A stretch of 64,000 nt of DNA from Bacteroidales bacterium UBA3297 (GTDB lineage Bacteria > Bacteroidota > Bacteroidia > Bacteroidales > Paludibacteraceae). The notes under the pieces are model-generated. The model had not been told where the DNA came from and did no database searches. It worked only from the letters and a program-made list of their open reading frames with translations. Where the stretch lies: NCBI GenBank assembly GCA_002362105.1, contig DETD01000031.1, forward strand, positions 206,346 to 270,345. The letters run 5' to 3'. Position numbers and translations under genes: made by a program. Position 1 is the first letter of the stretch. Each line of letters opens with the position of its first letter. Positions 1-8,473 of the stretch are shown here, in pieces.

Positions 1-719
1 CGCTTGTCGTAGATGAACATAGACAAGCCACGGCCGTCCTTAGTACCCTCTTCAGAGCGGGCAAGAACGAGGTGGATGTCAGCGTCACCATTGGTGATAA
101 AGCGCTTACAACCATTGAGCACCCAAGAGCCGTCTTCCAGCTGGGTAGCCTTCAACATAACGCGCTGCAAGTCAGAACCAGCATCAGGCTCGGTCAAGTC
201 CATAGACATAGACTCGCCTGCACAAATGCGAGGGATGAAACGGCTGCGCTGGTCGTCGTTAGCGAACTCGTAAAGAGTTTCGATACAGTCTTGCAAAGAC
301 CAGATGTTGCTGAAACCAGCATCGGCCTGAGCAACCAGTTCCGCACACATAACGTAAGGAACCATAGGGAAGTTAAGACCGTTGTACTTACGAGGCATGG
401 TCATACCATTCATGCCGGCAGCAATCATAGCGTCTACATTCTGCTGGGTACCCGATGCGTAACGAACGCGACCGTTTTCGCAGTGAGGGCCTTCCTCGTC
501 AACACCAGCGGCATTCTGGCCGATAATGTCTGAACTGATTTCACCTACAATGTCAAGAACTCTGTCGTAAGAGTCCATAGCATCTTCGAAATCAACTGGA
601 GCCTCATCGTATTTGTCCTTATCTTCGAAACCACGTTCCTTAAGTTCAACGATGCGCTTCATCATCGGATTGTTCAAGTGATACTTGAGTTCCGGATTAT
701 CTGTATAAAAATTAGCCAT
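1..719 (-). CDS. Acyl-CoA dehydrogenase, N-terminal part (cut by window edge)
   Basis: Leftward frame from the ATG at 717-719, open to the window edge (239 codons seen). The visible part has the acyl-CoA dehydrogenase N-terminal helical domain and the start of the middle domain: a segment reading MTMPRKYNGLNFPM, then a segment close to SMDLTEPDAGSDLQ, the usual flavin/substrate contact region (E/T-P-xAGSD). It starts 12 bp after the etfA stop, so it is the third gene of an etfB-etfA-acd operon. Such an enzyme oxidises acyl-CoA and passes electrons to the ETF encoded upstream. The C-terminal domain with the catalytic base is outside the window, so substrate range cannot be judged. Confidence 0.9.
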   Translation of the reverse strand, partial: MANFYTDNPELKYHLNNPMMKRIVELKERGFEDKDKYDEAPVDFEDAMDSYDRVLDIVGEISSDIIGQNAAGVDEEGPHCENGRVRYASGTQQNVDAMIAAGMNGMTMPRKYNGLNFPMVPYVMCAELVAQADAGFSNIWSLQDCIETLYEFANDDQRSRFIPRICAGESMSMDLTEPDAGSDLQRVMLKATQLEDGSWVLNGCKRFITNGDADIHLVLARSEEGTKDGRGLSMFIYDK

Positions 720-731
720 TGTCTAATTGAA

Positions 732-1775
732 TTACTTGGTGTTCTGTTTGTAATACTTGATCATCTTAGGGAGAACCTCTTCCACCGTACCGTTGATAAC
801 ATAGTCAGCGATAGAGTTGATAGGAGCGTTCGGATCGCTGTTGATAGAGATGATGATACCTGAGTCCTGCATACCTGCGATGTGCTGGATCTGACCAGAG
901 ATACCGCAAGCGATGTAAACCTTAGGACGAACGGTAACACCAGTCTGACCTATCTGGCGGTCGTGGTCAACGAAGCCAGCGTCAACAGCCGCACGAGAAG
1001 CACCAACTTCAGCGTGGAGTTCCTTAGCCAATTCGAAAAGCATATCGAAGTTTTCCTTCGAGCCAACGCCGTAACCACCGGCAACGACGATAGGAGCGCC
1101 CTTCAGGTTGTGCTTAGCCTGCTCAACGTGACGGTCGAGCACCTTAACCACGTATTCAGCAGCAGGAACATATTTGGCAACATCGTGGCGAACCACCTCG
1201 CCCTTGTAGTTAGGGTCGAGCACTTCCTTCTTCATCACACCCTCACGAACGGTCGCCATCTGTGGACGGTGTTCAGGGTTAACGATAGTAGCAACAATGT
1301 TACCACCGAAAGCAGGACGAATCTGGTAAAGTTTGTTCTCGAAGTGCTTAACGATAGGCTTCTTGTCGGCGTCGAGGCCGCAAGTCATATCGAAATCGCC
1401 GATTTCAAGTTCGGTACAGTCAGCAGTCAGACCACTGAACAGCGCAGAAGAAACGCGCGGACCGAGGTCACGGCCGATAACGGTAGCACCCATCAGACAG
1501 ATCTGAGGGTCTTCTTCCTTGAACAAGTTAACAAGGATAGAAGTGTGTGGGTTAGAAGTGTAAGGGAAGAGACCTGGAGCGTCGAAGATGTGCACCTTGT
1601 CGACACCGAAAGGCAACACCTGCTTCTCAACACCGTCGAGGCCAGCACCAGCAATAACACATTCCAATTTTACACCAAGGGTATTGGCAAGTTTACGACC
1701 CTTTGTCAAGAGTTCAAGAGAGACATCCTTAACCGTAGTGCCCTCAATCTCGCAATATACGTATACGCTATCCAT
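732..1775 (-). CDS. etfA: Electron transfer flavoprotein, alpha subunit
   Basis: 347 residues, normal family length. The C-terminal FAD domain (about residues 229-340) carries the ETF-alpha signature around YIACGISGQIQH and IISINSDPNAPI. The N-terminal half is the ETF alpha/beta nucleotide-binding fold. It pairs with EtfB to carry electrons from the acyl-CoA dehydrogenase encoded next. It starts 3 bp after the etfB stop, so translation is probably coupled. In anaerobic Bacteroidales this set is usually placed in acyl-CoA or amino-acid-derived acid metabolism; the exact pathway cannot be told here. Long open frames on the opposite strand are codon-bias shadows. Confidence 0.95.
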   Translation of the reverse strand: MDSVYVYCEIEGTTVKDVSLELLTKGRKLANTLGVKLECVIAGAGLDGVEKQVLPFGVDKVHIFDAPGLFPYTSNPHTSILVNLFKEEDPQICLMGATVIGRDLGPRVSSALFSGLTADCTELEIGDFDMTCGLDADKKPIVKHFENKLYQIRPAFGGNIVATIVNPEHRPQMATVREGVMKKEVLDPNYKGEVVRHDVAKYVPAAEYVVKVLDRHVEQAKHNLKGAPIVVAGGYGVGSKENFDMLFELAKELHAEVGASRAAVDAGFVDHDRQIGQTGVTVRPKVYIACGISGQIQHIAGMQDSGIIISINSDPNAPINSIADYVINGTVEEVLPKMIKYYKQNTK

Positions 1776-1778
1776 AAC

Positions 1779-2660
1779 TTAACCAATAATCTTATCGTTC
1801 AACAATTCAACAATCAAGCCTTCAACGTCGGCATCGCTGCCAGTCATCACGCGGCTTTCCTTAGCCTTGAAGACAATGTTCTTCACAGCCTTCACATTAG
1901 TAGGCGAGCCAGCCTTACCCACCTGGTTGAGGTCGGCATCAATGTCAGCGGCACCCCACTGGTTGATGTTAAGGTAAGGTTTAGCGGCATTGCGTGCAGC
2001 AATTTCGTCAGCCTTTTCAGCCGGACGTTCAGCAGGCACAGTCGCGTTCTTGTACTTCATAACGCGCTTAGCGTTACGAGGGCGGCAAGGAGCAGCCGAA
2101 CCGTTAACGGTAACCACCAACGGAAGCGGAGCCTCAACGGTCTCCACACCACCGTCGATGTGGCGCTTGATCACCACCTTGCGTGCTTTTTCGTCGAGAG
2201 AGATGATTTCCTCTGCATAAGTAACCTGGGTCAAACCAAGTTTTTCTGCAATCTGCGGACCAACCTGAGCGGTATCGCCGTCGATAGCCTGGCGGCCACC
2301 CAGAATGATGTCGTAGTCACCAATCTTGCGGATAGCCTGACTCAAAGTATAGCTGGTAGCCAAAGTGTCGGCACCGCCGAGACAACGGTCTGTCACTACG
2401 TAGCCAAAATCTGCACCACGGAATAAAGATTCACGAATCACCTCGGCTGACTTTGGAAGACCCATTGTCACAACCGAAATAGTAGAGCCTGGAAACTGGT
2501 CCTTCAAACGAAGCGCCTGTTCGAGCGCGTTGAGGTCCTCAGGATTGAACACAGCTGGCAAAGCAGCACGGTTCACGGTTCCTTCTGGAGTCATGGCGTC
2601 TGGACCCACATTTCTTGTGTCTGGTACTTGCTTAGCAAGCACAACAATTTTTAATGCCAT
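1779..2660 (-). CDS. etfB: Electron transfer flavoprotein, beta subunit
   Basis: 293 residues. The N-terminus reads MALKIVVLAKQVPDTRNV, typical of EtfB, and the middle has the AMP-binding loop region (DGDTAQVGPQIAEKLG near residue 127). It is the first gene of the etfB-etfA-acd operon. A promoter lies upstream at about 2751-2783. EtfB forms the heterodimer with EtfA and binds AMP or, in bifurcating forms, a second FAD. I cannot tell from the sequence whether this ETF bifurcates. Confidence 0.95.
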   Translation of the reverse strand: MALKIVVLAKQVPDTRNVGPDAMTPEGTVNRAALPAVFNPEDLNALEQALRLKDQFPGSTISVVTMGLPKSAEVIRESLFRGADFGYVVTDRCLGGADTLATSYTLSQAIRKIGDYDIILGGRQAIDGDTAQVGPQIAEKLGLTQVTYAEEIISLDEKARKVVIKRHIDGGVETVEAPLPLVVTVNGSAAPCRPRNAKRVMKYKNATVPAERPAEKADEIAARNAAKPYLNINQWGAADIDADLNQVGKAGSPTNVKAVKNIVFKAKESRVMTGSDADVEGLIVELLNDKIIG

Positions 2661-2750
2661 AAATTTTATAAATAAATTTTTTGTCTACTTGTTGTATTCT
2701 ACTACATCTATAGATATCCGCCTATACATGCGCATAATCCAAATATTTTA

Positions 2751-2783
2751 CAAATTTACTTATTTATTAAAATATAAATCAAG
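2751..2783 (-). promoter_or_regulatory. Promoter of the etfBA-acd operon
   Basis: On the minus strand TAAATTTG (2751-2758) fits the Bacteroides -7 TAnnTTTG. CTTG (2780-2783), one mismatch from the -33 TTTG, lies 21 bp upstream. The start site would be near 2744, giving a leader of about 84 nt to the etfB ATG. This is a visual match only. Confidence 0.55.
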
Positions 2784-2809
2784 GATTTTTTAGCCTAATT
2801 TCGCTTAAA

Positions 2810-2836
2810 TTGCACACTTTTCACAAAAGTGTGCAA
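2810..2836. repeat. Perfect 12-bp inverted repeat (3-nt loop) upstream of the etf promoter
   Basis: Arms TTGCACACTTTT and AAAAGTGTGCAA with loop CAC. It lies in the 350-bp gene-free stretch 2661-3010, about 27 bp upstream of the -33 element of the etf promoter. It could be an operator or a terminator-like hairpin. The rest of 2837-3010 shows no convincing gene. Confidence 0.7.
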
Positions 2837-3010
2837 CAATTTCAGTATATTTAGTATTTGTGAACGAACGTTAAACAACAGAACACAAAACCCGATTTTC
2901 ACACCTTTTTCTATCTCCGCCACCCACACAAAAGCCCACGTTTCTAAAGATCTTGACAGAATCAGCATCTACACGGACAGCCTAACCGTATAAATTAGGT
3001 ATATATAACG

Positions 3011-3793
3011 TCAAGGTTGCCAGTCGGCCAAACTGTAGGCCGTTTCCAAACGGTCTTGCTGTTTTCGGGAGAGTTTTGGGAAGAAGTTAAGGCCTGTGAC
3101 GCGCTCGACCTGCCGCACAGAGCAGGCCGCCTGCCCCACCGTTTGCGGTGTTACCGTGTTGTGGAACAAGAAGCCGATGGCTTTCTCGTGTCCCGGACGC
3201 AAACTGAGCACCACCTTAAAGAAGGCGTCGGGTACGGCCACTTTGTGCTGTGAACCGATGTAGCCGGGGTGGCTCGACAGAAAGACGGGCCCCGCCACCA
3301 CCACAATGCTGTCTTCCCTAACCGCCCACAAACGGCAGGAGTCTTCCAGCGCCTGCCAGCCGCCGGCATTGAGTTCGTGCAGCTGCGGACACATGTTCGA
3401 CATCAGGAAGCATTCGTCCATCGCCAACTGGCTGTATTTGTTATCGGCCGCCGGACAGAGGTGTCCACGGTCGTAGCCCGAGTTCGAATAGTCGCGGGTA
3501 GTAACCTGGTACCTGGCCCGCAGTTGCAGGTCGGGTTGGAAGTTGTTGGCCCGTTTCAGCGTACCGCGCGTTTCAGTTGCCGACAGGGTCCACGCCACCC
3601 AAGTGGGTTGCAGCCGCTTCTTGTGGAAAGCCGTGCAATAATTGGTGTGCACCACCAGCTTCTCGTGGTGGAAATAGCGGCGCGACGGCACCCCCACCCC
3701 ACTGTCGACCACCAGGCCTGTGCCACGGTAGGTAGAACAAGAGGCCAGCAAAGCAGCCAACACCATTATATATAAGTAGGAAACAGATTTCAT
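3011..3793 (-). CDS. Lipoprotein DNA/RNA non-specific endonuclease (NUC family)
   Basis: 260 residues with an SPII signal (hydrophobic stretch, then LLASCS, lipid Cys 19), so it is a surface or periplasmic lipoprotein. The catalytic motif of the NucA/Serratia nuclease family is present as GYDRGHLCPAAD (His 111 as general base), followed by the metal-binding Asn region MSNMCPQLHELN. It probably degrades extracellular or periplasmic nucleic acid. A paralogue with the same organisation lies immediately upstream (3821-4783), so the pair arose by tandem duplication. The 27-bp gap suggests co-transcription. Confidence 0.88.
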   Translation of the reverse strand: MKSVSYLYIMVLAALLASCSTYRGTGLVVDSGVGVPSRRYFHHEKLVVHTNYCTAFHKKRLQPTWVAWTLSATETRGTLKRANNFQPDLQLRARYQVTTRDYSNSGYDRGHLCPAADNKYSQLAMDECFLMSNMCPQLHELNAGGWQALEDSCRLWAVREDSIVVVAGPVFLSSHPGYIGSQHKVAVPDAFFKVVLSLRPGHEKAIGFLFHNTVTPQTVGQAACSVRQVERVTGLNFFPKLSRKQQDRLETAYSLADWQP

Positions 3794-3820
3794 AAGCTAT
3801 TCTTCATTAACCAGTCACCC

Positions 3821-4783
3821 CTACCAGTTGCTAGACGGCTTTTTAGCAGCGCCACCCCGGCCGTTCCTATTGTTGTAATTCGGTTTGCGGTAGTAGTTGT
3901 TGCCGTTATAAGATCGGTTCTGCTGTTTGGGCGTCTTCCATTTGAAATAGTTGGCCGAAAGGTCAAGCTGTTCCTTGAGTTTCTGGTCGAGGTGGGGGAA
4001 GAAGACAATACCGGTTTCGTCTTCAATAGCGGCAACCGAACAGACCGATTCACGCATCTTTGCGGGCGCTTCGGTGTTCGCCATCACAAAACCAAGCATT
4101 TTTTCGTGTCCCTTACGTGTGCTGAGCACAACCTTAAAAAAAGCGTCGGGCACATCCAGCCGGTGCGCTCTTCCAATCTTCCGGGGTTCTTTGCTGTAGT
4201 AGACAGGTCCGCACACAATAAAAAGCGTGTCTTCCACACGGGTCCACTCGCGGCAGCGCATTTCAAGCGCGTTCCAAGCGCCACTGTTCAACCGGAACGA
4301 CTGTGGACACACATTACTCATATAGGCACATTCTTCCGAAGCCTTCGCCGAGAAGCGGCAGTCGGCCGCCGGCATCATGTGTCCCCGGCTATAGCCCGAA
4401 TCGTCGTAGTCCGATTTTTCCACCTGGTAGTCGTATCCCGGCAGGGTGTTATCGGTCACAAAAGCGCAGCGTTTGCCCTGTGCGTCCAACATATCGGGCG
4501 TCAGCGCCCACATCACCCATTTGGCCTCGCAGTGTTTGGTACTGAACGCCATACGGTAAAACATGCGGTTCAATACAACATCGTCCGGCGAGACAGAAGG
4601 GAACCCCACCCGCTCCATCGCCTTCCACATTTGTGCCGACAGGCTGTTCGGAGCAGACGGAGCCGCCACAACCTGCTGGACAAACGCCGTTTGAGACACC
4701 GTTTTTTCCGTTTGACAGCACACCGAAGCGGCAAACGCCAGCAACATGGCAAACAGTCCCGAAACAATGGTTTTCAATTTCAT
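3821..4783 (-). CDS. Secreted DNA/RNA non-specific endonuclease (NUC family), paralogue
   Basis: I start at the ATG 4781-4783, because it places MKLKTIVSGLFAMLLAFA, a clear signal peptide, at the N-terminus; an in-frame ATG at 4840 would bury the signal. 320 residues. The catalytic block is GYSRGHMMPAAD (His 135), with Ser where many members have Asp (DRGH), a common variant. MSNVCPQSFRLN follows. The C-terminal tail (about 30 residues) is rich in Asn, Arg and Tyr and is absent from the neighbouring paralogue. It probably shares the extracellular nuclease role of the downstream gene. Confidence 0.85.
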   Translation of the reverse strand: MKLKTIVSGLFAMLLAFAASVCCQTEKTVSQTAFVQQVVAAPSAPNSLSAQMWKAMERVGFPSVSPDDVVLNRMFYRMAFSTKHCEAKWVMWALTPDMLDAQGKRCAFVTDNTLPGYDYQVEKSDYDDSGYSRGHMMPAADCRFSAKASEECAYMSNVCPQSFRLNSGAWNALEMRCREWTRVEDTLFIVCGPVYYSKEPRKIGRAHRLDVPDAFFKVVLSTRKGHEKMLGFVMANTEAPAKMRESVCSVAAIEDETGIVFFPHLDQKLKEQLDLSANYFKWKTPKQQNRSYNGNNYYRKPNYNNRNGRGGAAKKPSSNW

Positions 4784-4856
4784 AAATTTCCAAATATAGT
4801 CAATACATAAAGATAAGTAAAAAAGGGACAACCGCCACACTAGCCCCCATTTACAG

Positions 4857-4888
4857 AAAAAGCCCGCAAACAGAGTTTGCAGGCTTTT
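4857..4888 (-). terminator. Terminator of the lipoprotein gene
   Basis: Hairpin with arms around AAGCCTGCAAAC and GTTTGCGGGCTT on the minus strand, loop TCT, followed by a T-run. It lies 31 bp after the stop of the 4919-5842 gene. Confidence 0.8.
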
Positions 4889-4918
4889 ATATCATCTGGC
4901 AGCGCTTACAGCGCCAAC

Positions 4919-5842
4919 TTACTTGCGTGTTGCGTTTGCAATAGCAATTGTGTGTTCCTTGTTCATTACTGAAAGACCGAGGCCGAGATTCAAAACGCCG
5001 CTGTTGCAGTCGCCCTTAACTTCGGCACCCAGCTGACCTTCGACTTTACCCATCGTATAGGTAGCGCTTGAACCAAAGAACTCGAACGCCAGTTCATCGC
5101 TTTTTTTGCTGTTACCACCATCAGGTTCCTCACCTGCAGGCACATCAATAACCATGTTATCGAGAACGATATTCATTTCAGGCATCTTTTCGCTGAACTT
5201 GCACTTGCCGAGGTCAACGTTGATATGGCCATTTTCGTCGATAGAAGTAGTGAAAGTGATTGTACCCGAGTCAACACCATCGTAAGTGGCAATGCCTTCC
5301 CAAGTACCGTTCATCAATTCCCGATAAGCATCAGACACTTCAGTAAGGCCATCAACAACTTCCTTGTCGGTAGAGCTACCCTTACCCAACATAGCCTTGT
5401 CGGTAGCGAAGAAGAGTGTATCGTTCAACTCGGTACCGGTAACTACCAAGTAGAGTTGGCTGCAATTGTCGTACATCATACCATTCAACGCCAAAGTGAG
5501 CTGGGCGTCAGAACCCGTATCGATGGTCTCATTCTGGGCACGGAGGTAAGAGGTATCGCCAGAAACCTTGATGCTCACGTCAGAGAAATCGTACGACAAA
5601 TAAGGGATGTTGGTTGAAACTGATATCGAGATACTACCCTCGCTCTTGGTAATACGTGCTGTTACACTGTCTTTTGAAAGTGTACCATACAACAAAGTAC
5701 CCTGGTAGGTTTGTACATTCTGCACAGGCACCACTTCGTTGGCACCATCAGATTCTTCATCGTCGTGGCTGCAGGCCATAGGCAAGGCCGCAAGGCTTAC
5801 AATCGTTATAACCGATGTTACAAATAAAAAGAATTTCTTCAT
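4919..5842 (-). CDS. Lipoprotein of unknown function, beta-rich
   Basis: 307 residues. SPII signal with lipobox ending ALPMAC (Cys 24), followed by SHDDEES, an acidic stretch resembling the Bacteroidetes lipoprotein export signal that sends lipoproteins to the cell surface. The rest is beta-rich with two similar halves, each opening with a strand like LYGTLSKDSV or TWEGIATYDG and alternating hydrophobic residues, reminiscent of calycin-like or DUF4925-like lipoproteins. I do not recognise a specific function. It has its own promoter (-7 TAACTTTG at 5865-5872) and terminator, so it is monocistronic. Confidence 0.75.
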   Translation of the reverse strand: MKKFFLFVTSVITIVSLAALPMACSHDDEESDGANEVVPVQNVQTYQGTLLYGTLSKDSVTARITKSEGSISISVSTNIPYLSYDFSDVSIKVSGDTSYLRAQNETIDTGSDAQLTLALNGMMYDNCSQLYLVVTGTELNDTLFFATDKAMLGKGSSTDKEVVDGLTEVSDAYRELMNGTWEGIATYDGVDSGTITFTTSIDENGHINVDLGKCKFSEKMPEMNIVLDNMVIDVPAGEEPDGGNSKKSDELAFEFFGSSATYTMGKVEGQLGAEVKGDCNSGVLNLGLGLSVMNKEHTIAIANATRK

Positions 5843-5864
5843 CTTCTATATGCTTTAATTTTCA

Positions 5865-5872
5865 CAAAGTTA
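5865..5872 (-). promoter_or_regulatory. -7 element for the 4919-5842 lipoprotein
   Basis: TAACTTTG on the minus strand matches TAnnTTTG, about 22 bp before the ATG. No clear -33 was seen. It separates this gene from the phage-like operon to the right. Confidence 0.5.
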
Positions 5873-5914
5873 ATAATAAAAGTGAAAACGGCCTTAAAAA
5901 AACTTAAAAAAATA

Positions 5915-6499
5915 TCATTTCATTAGCAAAAAAACTTTTTGCTCGGCCTGTTGAGCCTGCTGGTGTCCAATTACTTGCAGGTAAAGCGCGGCACACTGCC
6001 AGGCGACTGCCTCCCTTAATTTTAGGTTTAACAGTTCCGGATGGGTCTCTGGCACATATTCCAGCACGCCTTCGGCCAAATCGGCGGCGGTGGCCGGATA
6101 CAGCCAGTAACAGGGGCCGCCATCGACCACTACGGGCTTGGCGTAGCCCGCCCTGAGGCAAGGATTGGTCTGCCTTTGGGCTCGGCTTGAGTCTGGAGCA
6201 TCGGCTACCTCTACCCTGCGTTGCCAGTGGCCGAGCCTTAGTCCGACAAAGCGGACCAGGTCGGCAGGTTTCTCGAGCAGGGCGTTTCCGTCGGGGCCAA
6301 GTGTGGCCGAGGTTGTGGGCAGCGTGGCGACGGGCAGCTGCTGTTTGGGTGCGAGCAGCAACACCCGGTGGGTGGCTTCGGGCAACAGGGTGGCTATCAT
6401 GTCGTCGAGCGGACGGTCGTCGGCAAAGGTGTCGATGGGGACGGGCAGGCCGTCGGTGGGCGACAACTCGTTGATCAGGGTTTTGATGTAGTCTATCAT
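5915..6499 (-). CDS. Phage-like head-tail connector candidate
   Basis: 194 residues and the last gene of the leftward virion operon. The pattern (Leu/Pro-rich N-terminus, a block around LEKPADLVRFVGLRLGHW, an arginine-rich middle, then a C-terminal segment ending in a helix around AVAWQCAALYLQVIG) resembles neck/connector proteins that I associate with crAss-like and other Bacteroides phages. It follows the capsid genes, as expected for a connector. The assignment rests on pattern and position, not on a catalytic motif. A second frame opens over the same span (5904-6509) but lacks this protein-like composition. Confidence 0.5.
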   Translation of the reverse strand: MIDYIKTLINELSPTDGLPVPIDTFADDRPLDDMIATLLPEATHRVLLLAPKQQLPVATLPTTSATLGPDGNALLEKPADLVRFVGLRLGHWQRRVEVADAPDSSRAQRQTNPCLRAGYAKPVVVDGGPCYWLYPATAADLAEGVLEYVPETHPELLNLKLREAVAWQCAALYLQVIGHQQAQQAEQKVFLLMK

Positions 6500-6527
6500 G
6501 GCTGTTCAAAGGAAGGTGGTTAACGGC

Positions 6528-6872
6528 CTATCGGGCTGGGGTGAACAGCGACGGTGCCTTCTGCTCGGATTTCCTAGTGGTGGTTTTGCCTGTGTTTTGG
6601 GACGGTTGCTGCGACGGGGCCTCTGGCTGGGTGGCTGCTGGTGGCTGGGCGTCTGCCTCGGCTTCGCCTACCTTCGCGCTGATGCGGTAGACGCCCCTCC
6701 GGTATTCGGGTTGCGCCTCGAGTGCCGCCTGCAATTCTGGGTCGCTGGTGGTAAACTGGCCGTGCATCTTCATGTTCTGCACGCCCCTGAACTCCACTAT
6801 GTGGCAGCCCTTGGCAGTGGCAACAGGCATGACCAGGGTGTAGAGCCGGGTAAGGGTGTAGGTAGTAAGCAT
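6528..6872 (-). CDS. Small phage-like protein downstream of the capsid gene
   Basis: 114 residues. The N-terminal half is ordered, with the block FRGVQNMKMHGQFTTSDP and then ELQAALEAQPEYRRGVY. This kind of 'G-x-F-x-T-x-D-P, Q-x-A-I/L-E' motif is common in small proteins next to Bacteroides-phage capsid genes. The C-terminal 45 residues are Pro/Gln/Ala/Thr-rich and probably disordered. It could be a capsid auxiliary or decoration protein. It lies 28 bp upstream of the connector gene and about 120 bp downstream of the capsid gene. Function is inferred from position. Confidence 0.45.
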   Translation of the reverse strand: MLTTYTLTRLYTLVMPVATAKGCHIVEFRGVQNMKMHGQFTTSDPELQAALEAQPEYRRGVYRISAKVGEAEADAQPPAATQPEAPSQQPSQNTGKTTTRKSEQKAPSLFTPAR

Positions 6873-6995
6873 AAGTAGTGTTTGTTTTAGGGTTGGTAAT
6901 AATGTTTAGGGTTCAGTCGGCAGTTGCAGCCGGTGGTGGACGGATATACGGCATGGCGCTATACTATATATATTTAAGGAGACACCTACCAGCGT

Positions 6996-8453
6996 TTACT
7001 GGCGGGGTTCGATGATGGCGTGGCAGTCGGGATAGCGGAGGATGAGGCAAGAAACCTCTTGCAGCATCTTGGCATCGGCGTTCTTCTCGCCACTGCTCTT
7101 GAAGTCGAGGTCGCGGGCAATCATCGGCTGGAACTCTTCTTTGTAGATGTGTTCAGGGTCGAACGCCAGACCTTTGGCACTCCAGCCCTGCTCGTCGAAG
7201 AGCGGCGCGTGCACAATGTGCAGCACACCGAAGGCCGACACAATGCTGGTGCACTTCACCCCAAGGTAGGTTTCCTGCACGGTGTTGCCGCTAATCTGTT
7301 TCTGGCTCTCGCGCAGCAGCTCAATAGCGGCAATCAGGTCGGCACCAGCCAGCAACACGCGGTCGGTACTGCCGTCGTTACCGGTAAAGAGGCTCTTCAT
7401 CCAGGCGGTGTACTGTTGGGCGGTCAGCGAGGTGTCGCCACTGCCCGTACCATACATCAGCACCTTTTTTATCTGTCGGGTAATGCCCTCGGTAAAGTAA
7501 GTACGGTCGCCGCCGTTGTCGTAGACGAACTTCTCGCCCCAGATGAAGCTGCTTTCAATCTCGCCACGCATATTGTAGAGCATGTCCACCTCTTGGTCGC
7601 TGAACGAGACCGGCACCTCCTTCTTGGTCATCTTCTCGAAGGTGCTCATTTCAATCTGGCACATAAAGTTCTGGCAGTAGTTCACACTGCTGGCCGGCAG
7701 CATAGCGAAAGGTTCGGTCTTGGCATCCTTCTCGGCCATAGCAGAGCCCATACGGTAGAGGACGGTCGACACCGGGAAGGAAGGCACCACGTAGTTGGCG
7801 GCCATTTCGTCGGCGCCATACATGCCACCCACAGGCACCAGTTCGAGCACGGCGCCACTCTTCTGGGCCACATAGAACATCTGGTCGTAACTGGTGGTTT
7901 CCGAGCCGTCGATCACCAACTTGCCGGTAGCGTCGCAGTTCAACACCAGCGAGCGCATCAGCAACGTGTCTTTCGTACGCCATATTTTCGGCGTTTTCAC
8001 CTGCACGAAGACCGAAGCCACCCCTGTATCGTCGCACACGAAAGCCGAGCACGGCGATGCCGCACTAGCCCCCGTACCGTGCGCGCTAGGGTCTAGGGTG
8101 TCTTGCATAGGCTTGGCACTCTGTTGGTAGTATTTGCACTCCTGGCTCTCGGCACGGCGCACTTTCTTGGCATAGTTGCGCATAATGGTGTCGAGCGGAT
8201 AGCGGTCGGGATTCATTTTGGTGATTTCCTGGCTCACGTCCTGCATGTTCAATCCCTGCGCCTCGGCGGCCGCCACATCGGTAACGGCGACAGGCAGTCC
8301 CACAGCCAGCGCGGTTCCCGGCGCATCGCCCAACAATCCGGCCAGACTGGCAAACGAACAATCGCCCCAAACACAGAGCAGACAGCAGACCACAGCAGCC
8401 AGCAACAACACCGCGGCCGCCCATTTCACAGTTTTCAAAAGGTAGTGATTCAT
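6996..8453 (-). CDS. Major capsid protein, SU10/crAss-like HK97 fold, with N-terminal membrane segment
   Basis: 485 residues. From about residue 66 it follows the pattern of SU10/crAss-like capsids: NMQDVSQEITKMNPDRYPLD, then a middle segment FEKMTKKEVPVSFSDQE and EIESSFIWGEKF (a hallmark like 'IEKAFLFG'), and a C-terminal domain ending PDCHAIIEPR. It lies directly after a scaffold-like gene, the usual scaffold-capsid order. Unusual: residues 9-28 form a strong hydrophobic helix (WAAAVLLLAAVVCCLLCVWG) not expected in a capsid subunit. The ATG at 8453 is only 20 bp from the scaffold stop; an internal start near Met 70 would leave over 200 bp without a gene, so the extension is probably translated. 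No frameshift is visible. Confidence 0.7.
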   Translation of the reverse strand: MNHYLLKTVKWAAAVLLLAAVVCCLLCVWGDCSFASLAGLLGDAPGTALAVGLPVAVTDVAAAEAQGLNMQDVSQEITKMNPDRYPLDTIMRNYAKKVRRAESQECKYYQQSAKPMQDTLDPSAHGTGASAASPCSAFVCDDTGVASVFVQVKTPKIWRTKDTLLMRSLVLNCDATGKLVIDGSETTSYDQMFYVAQKSGAVLELVPVGGMYGADEMAANYVVPSFPVSTVLYRMGSAMAEKDAKTEPFAMLPASSVNYCQNFMCQIEMSTFEKMTKKEVPVSFSDQEVDMLYNMRGEIESSFIWGEKFVYDNGGDRTYFTEGITRQIKKVLMYGTGSGDTSLTAQQYTAWMKSLFTGNDGSTDRVLLAGADLIAAIELLRESQKQISGNTVQETYLGVKCTSIVSAFGVLHIVHAPLFDEQGWSAKGLAFDPEHIYKEEFQPMIARDLDFKSSGEKNADAKMLQEVSCLILRYPDCHAIIEPRQ

Positions 8454-8473
8454 AAAAGGGAAAAAATTAAAGG

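Noticed and set aside
882..2426. A 514-codon open frame on the plus strand across etfA/etfB
   Set aside because: It lies exactly opposite two clearly recognised genes; the protein has no recognisable domain and its openness reflects codon bias of the real genes.
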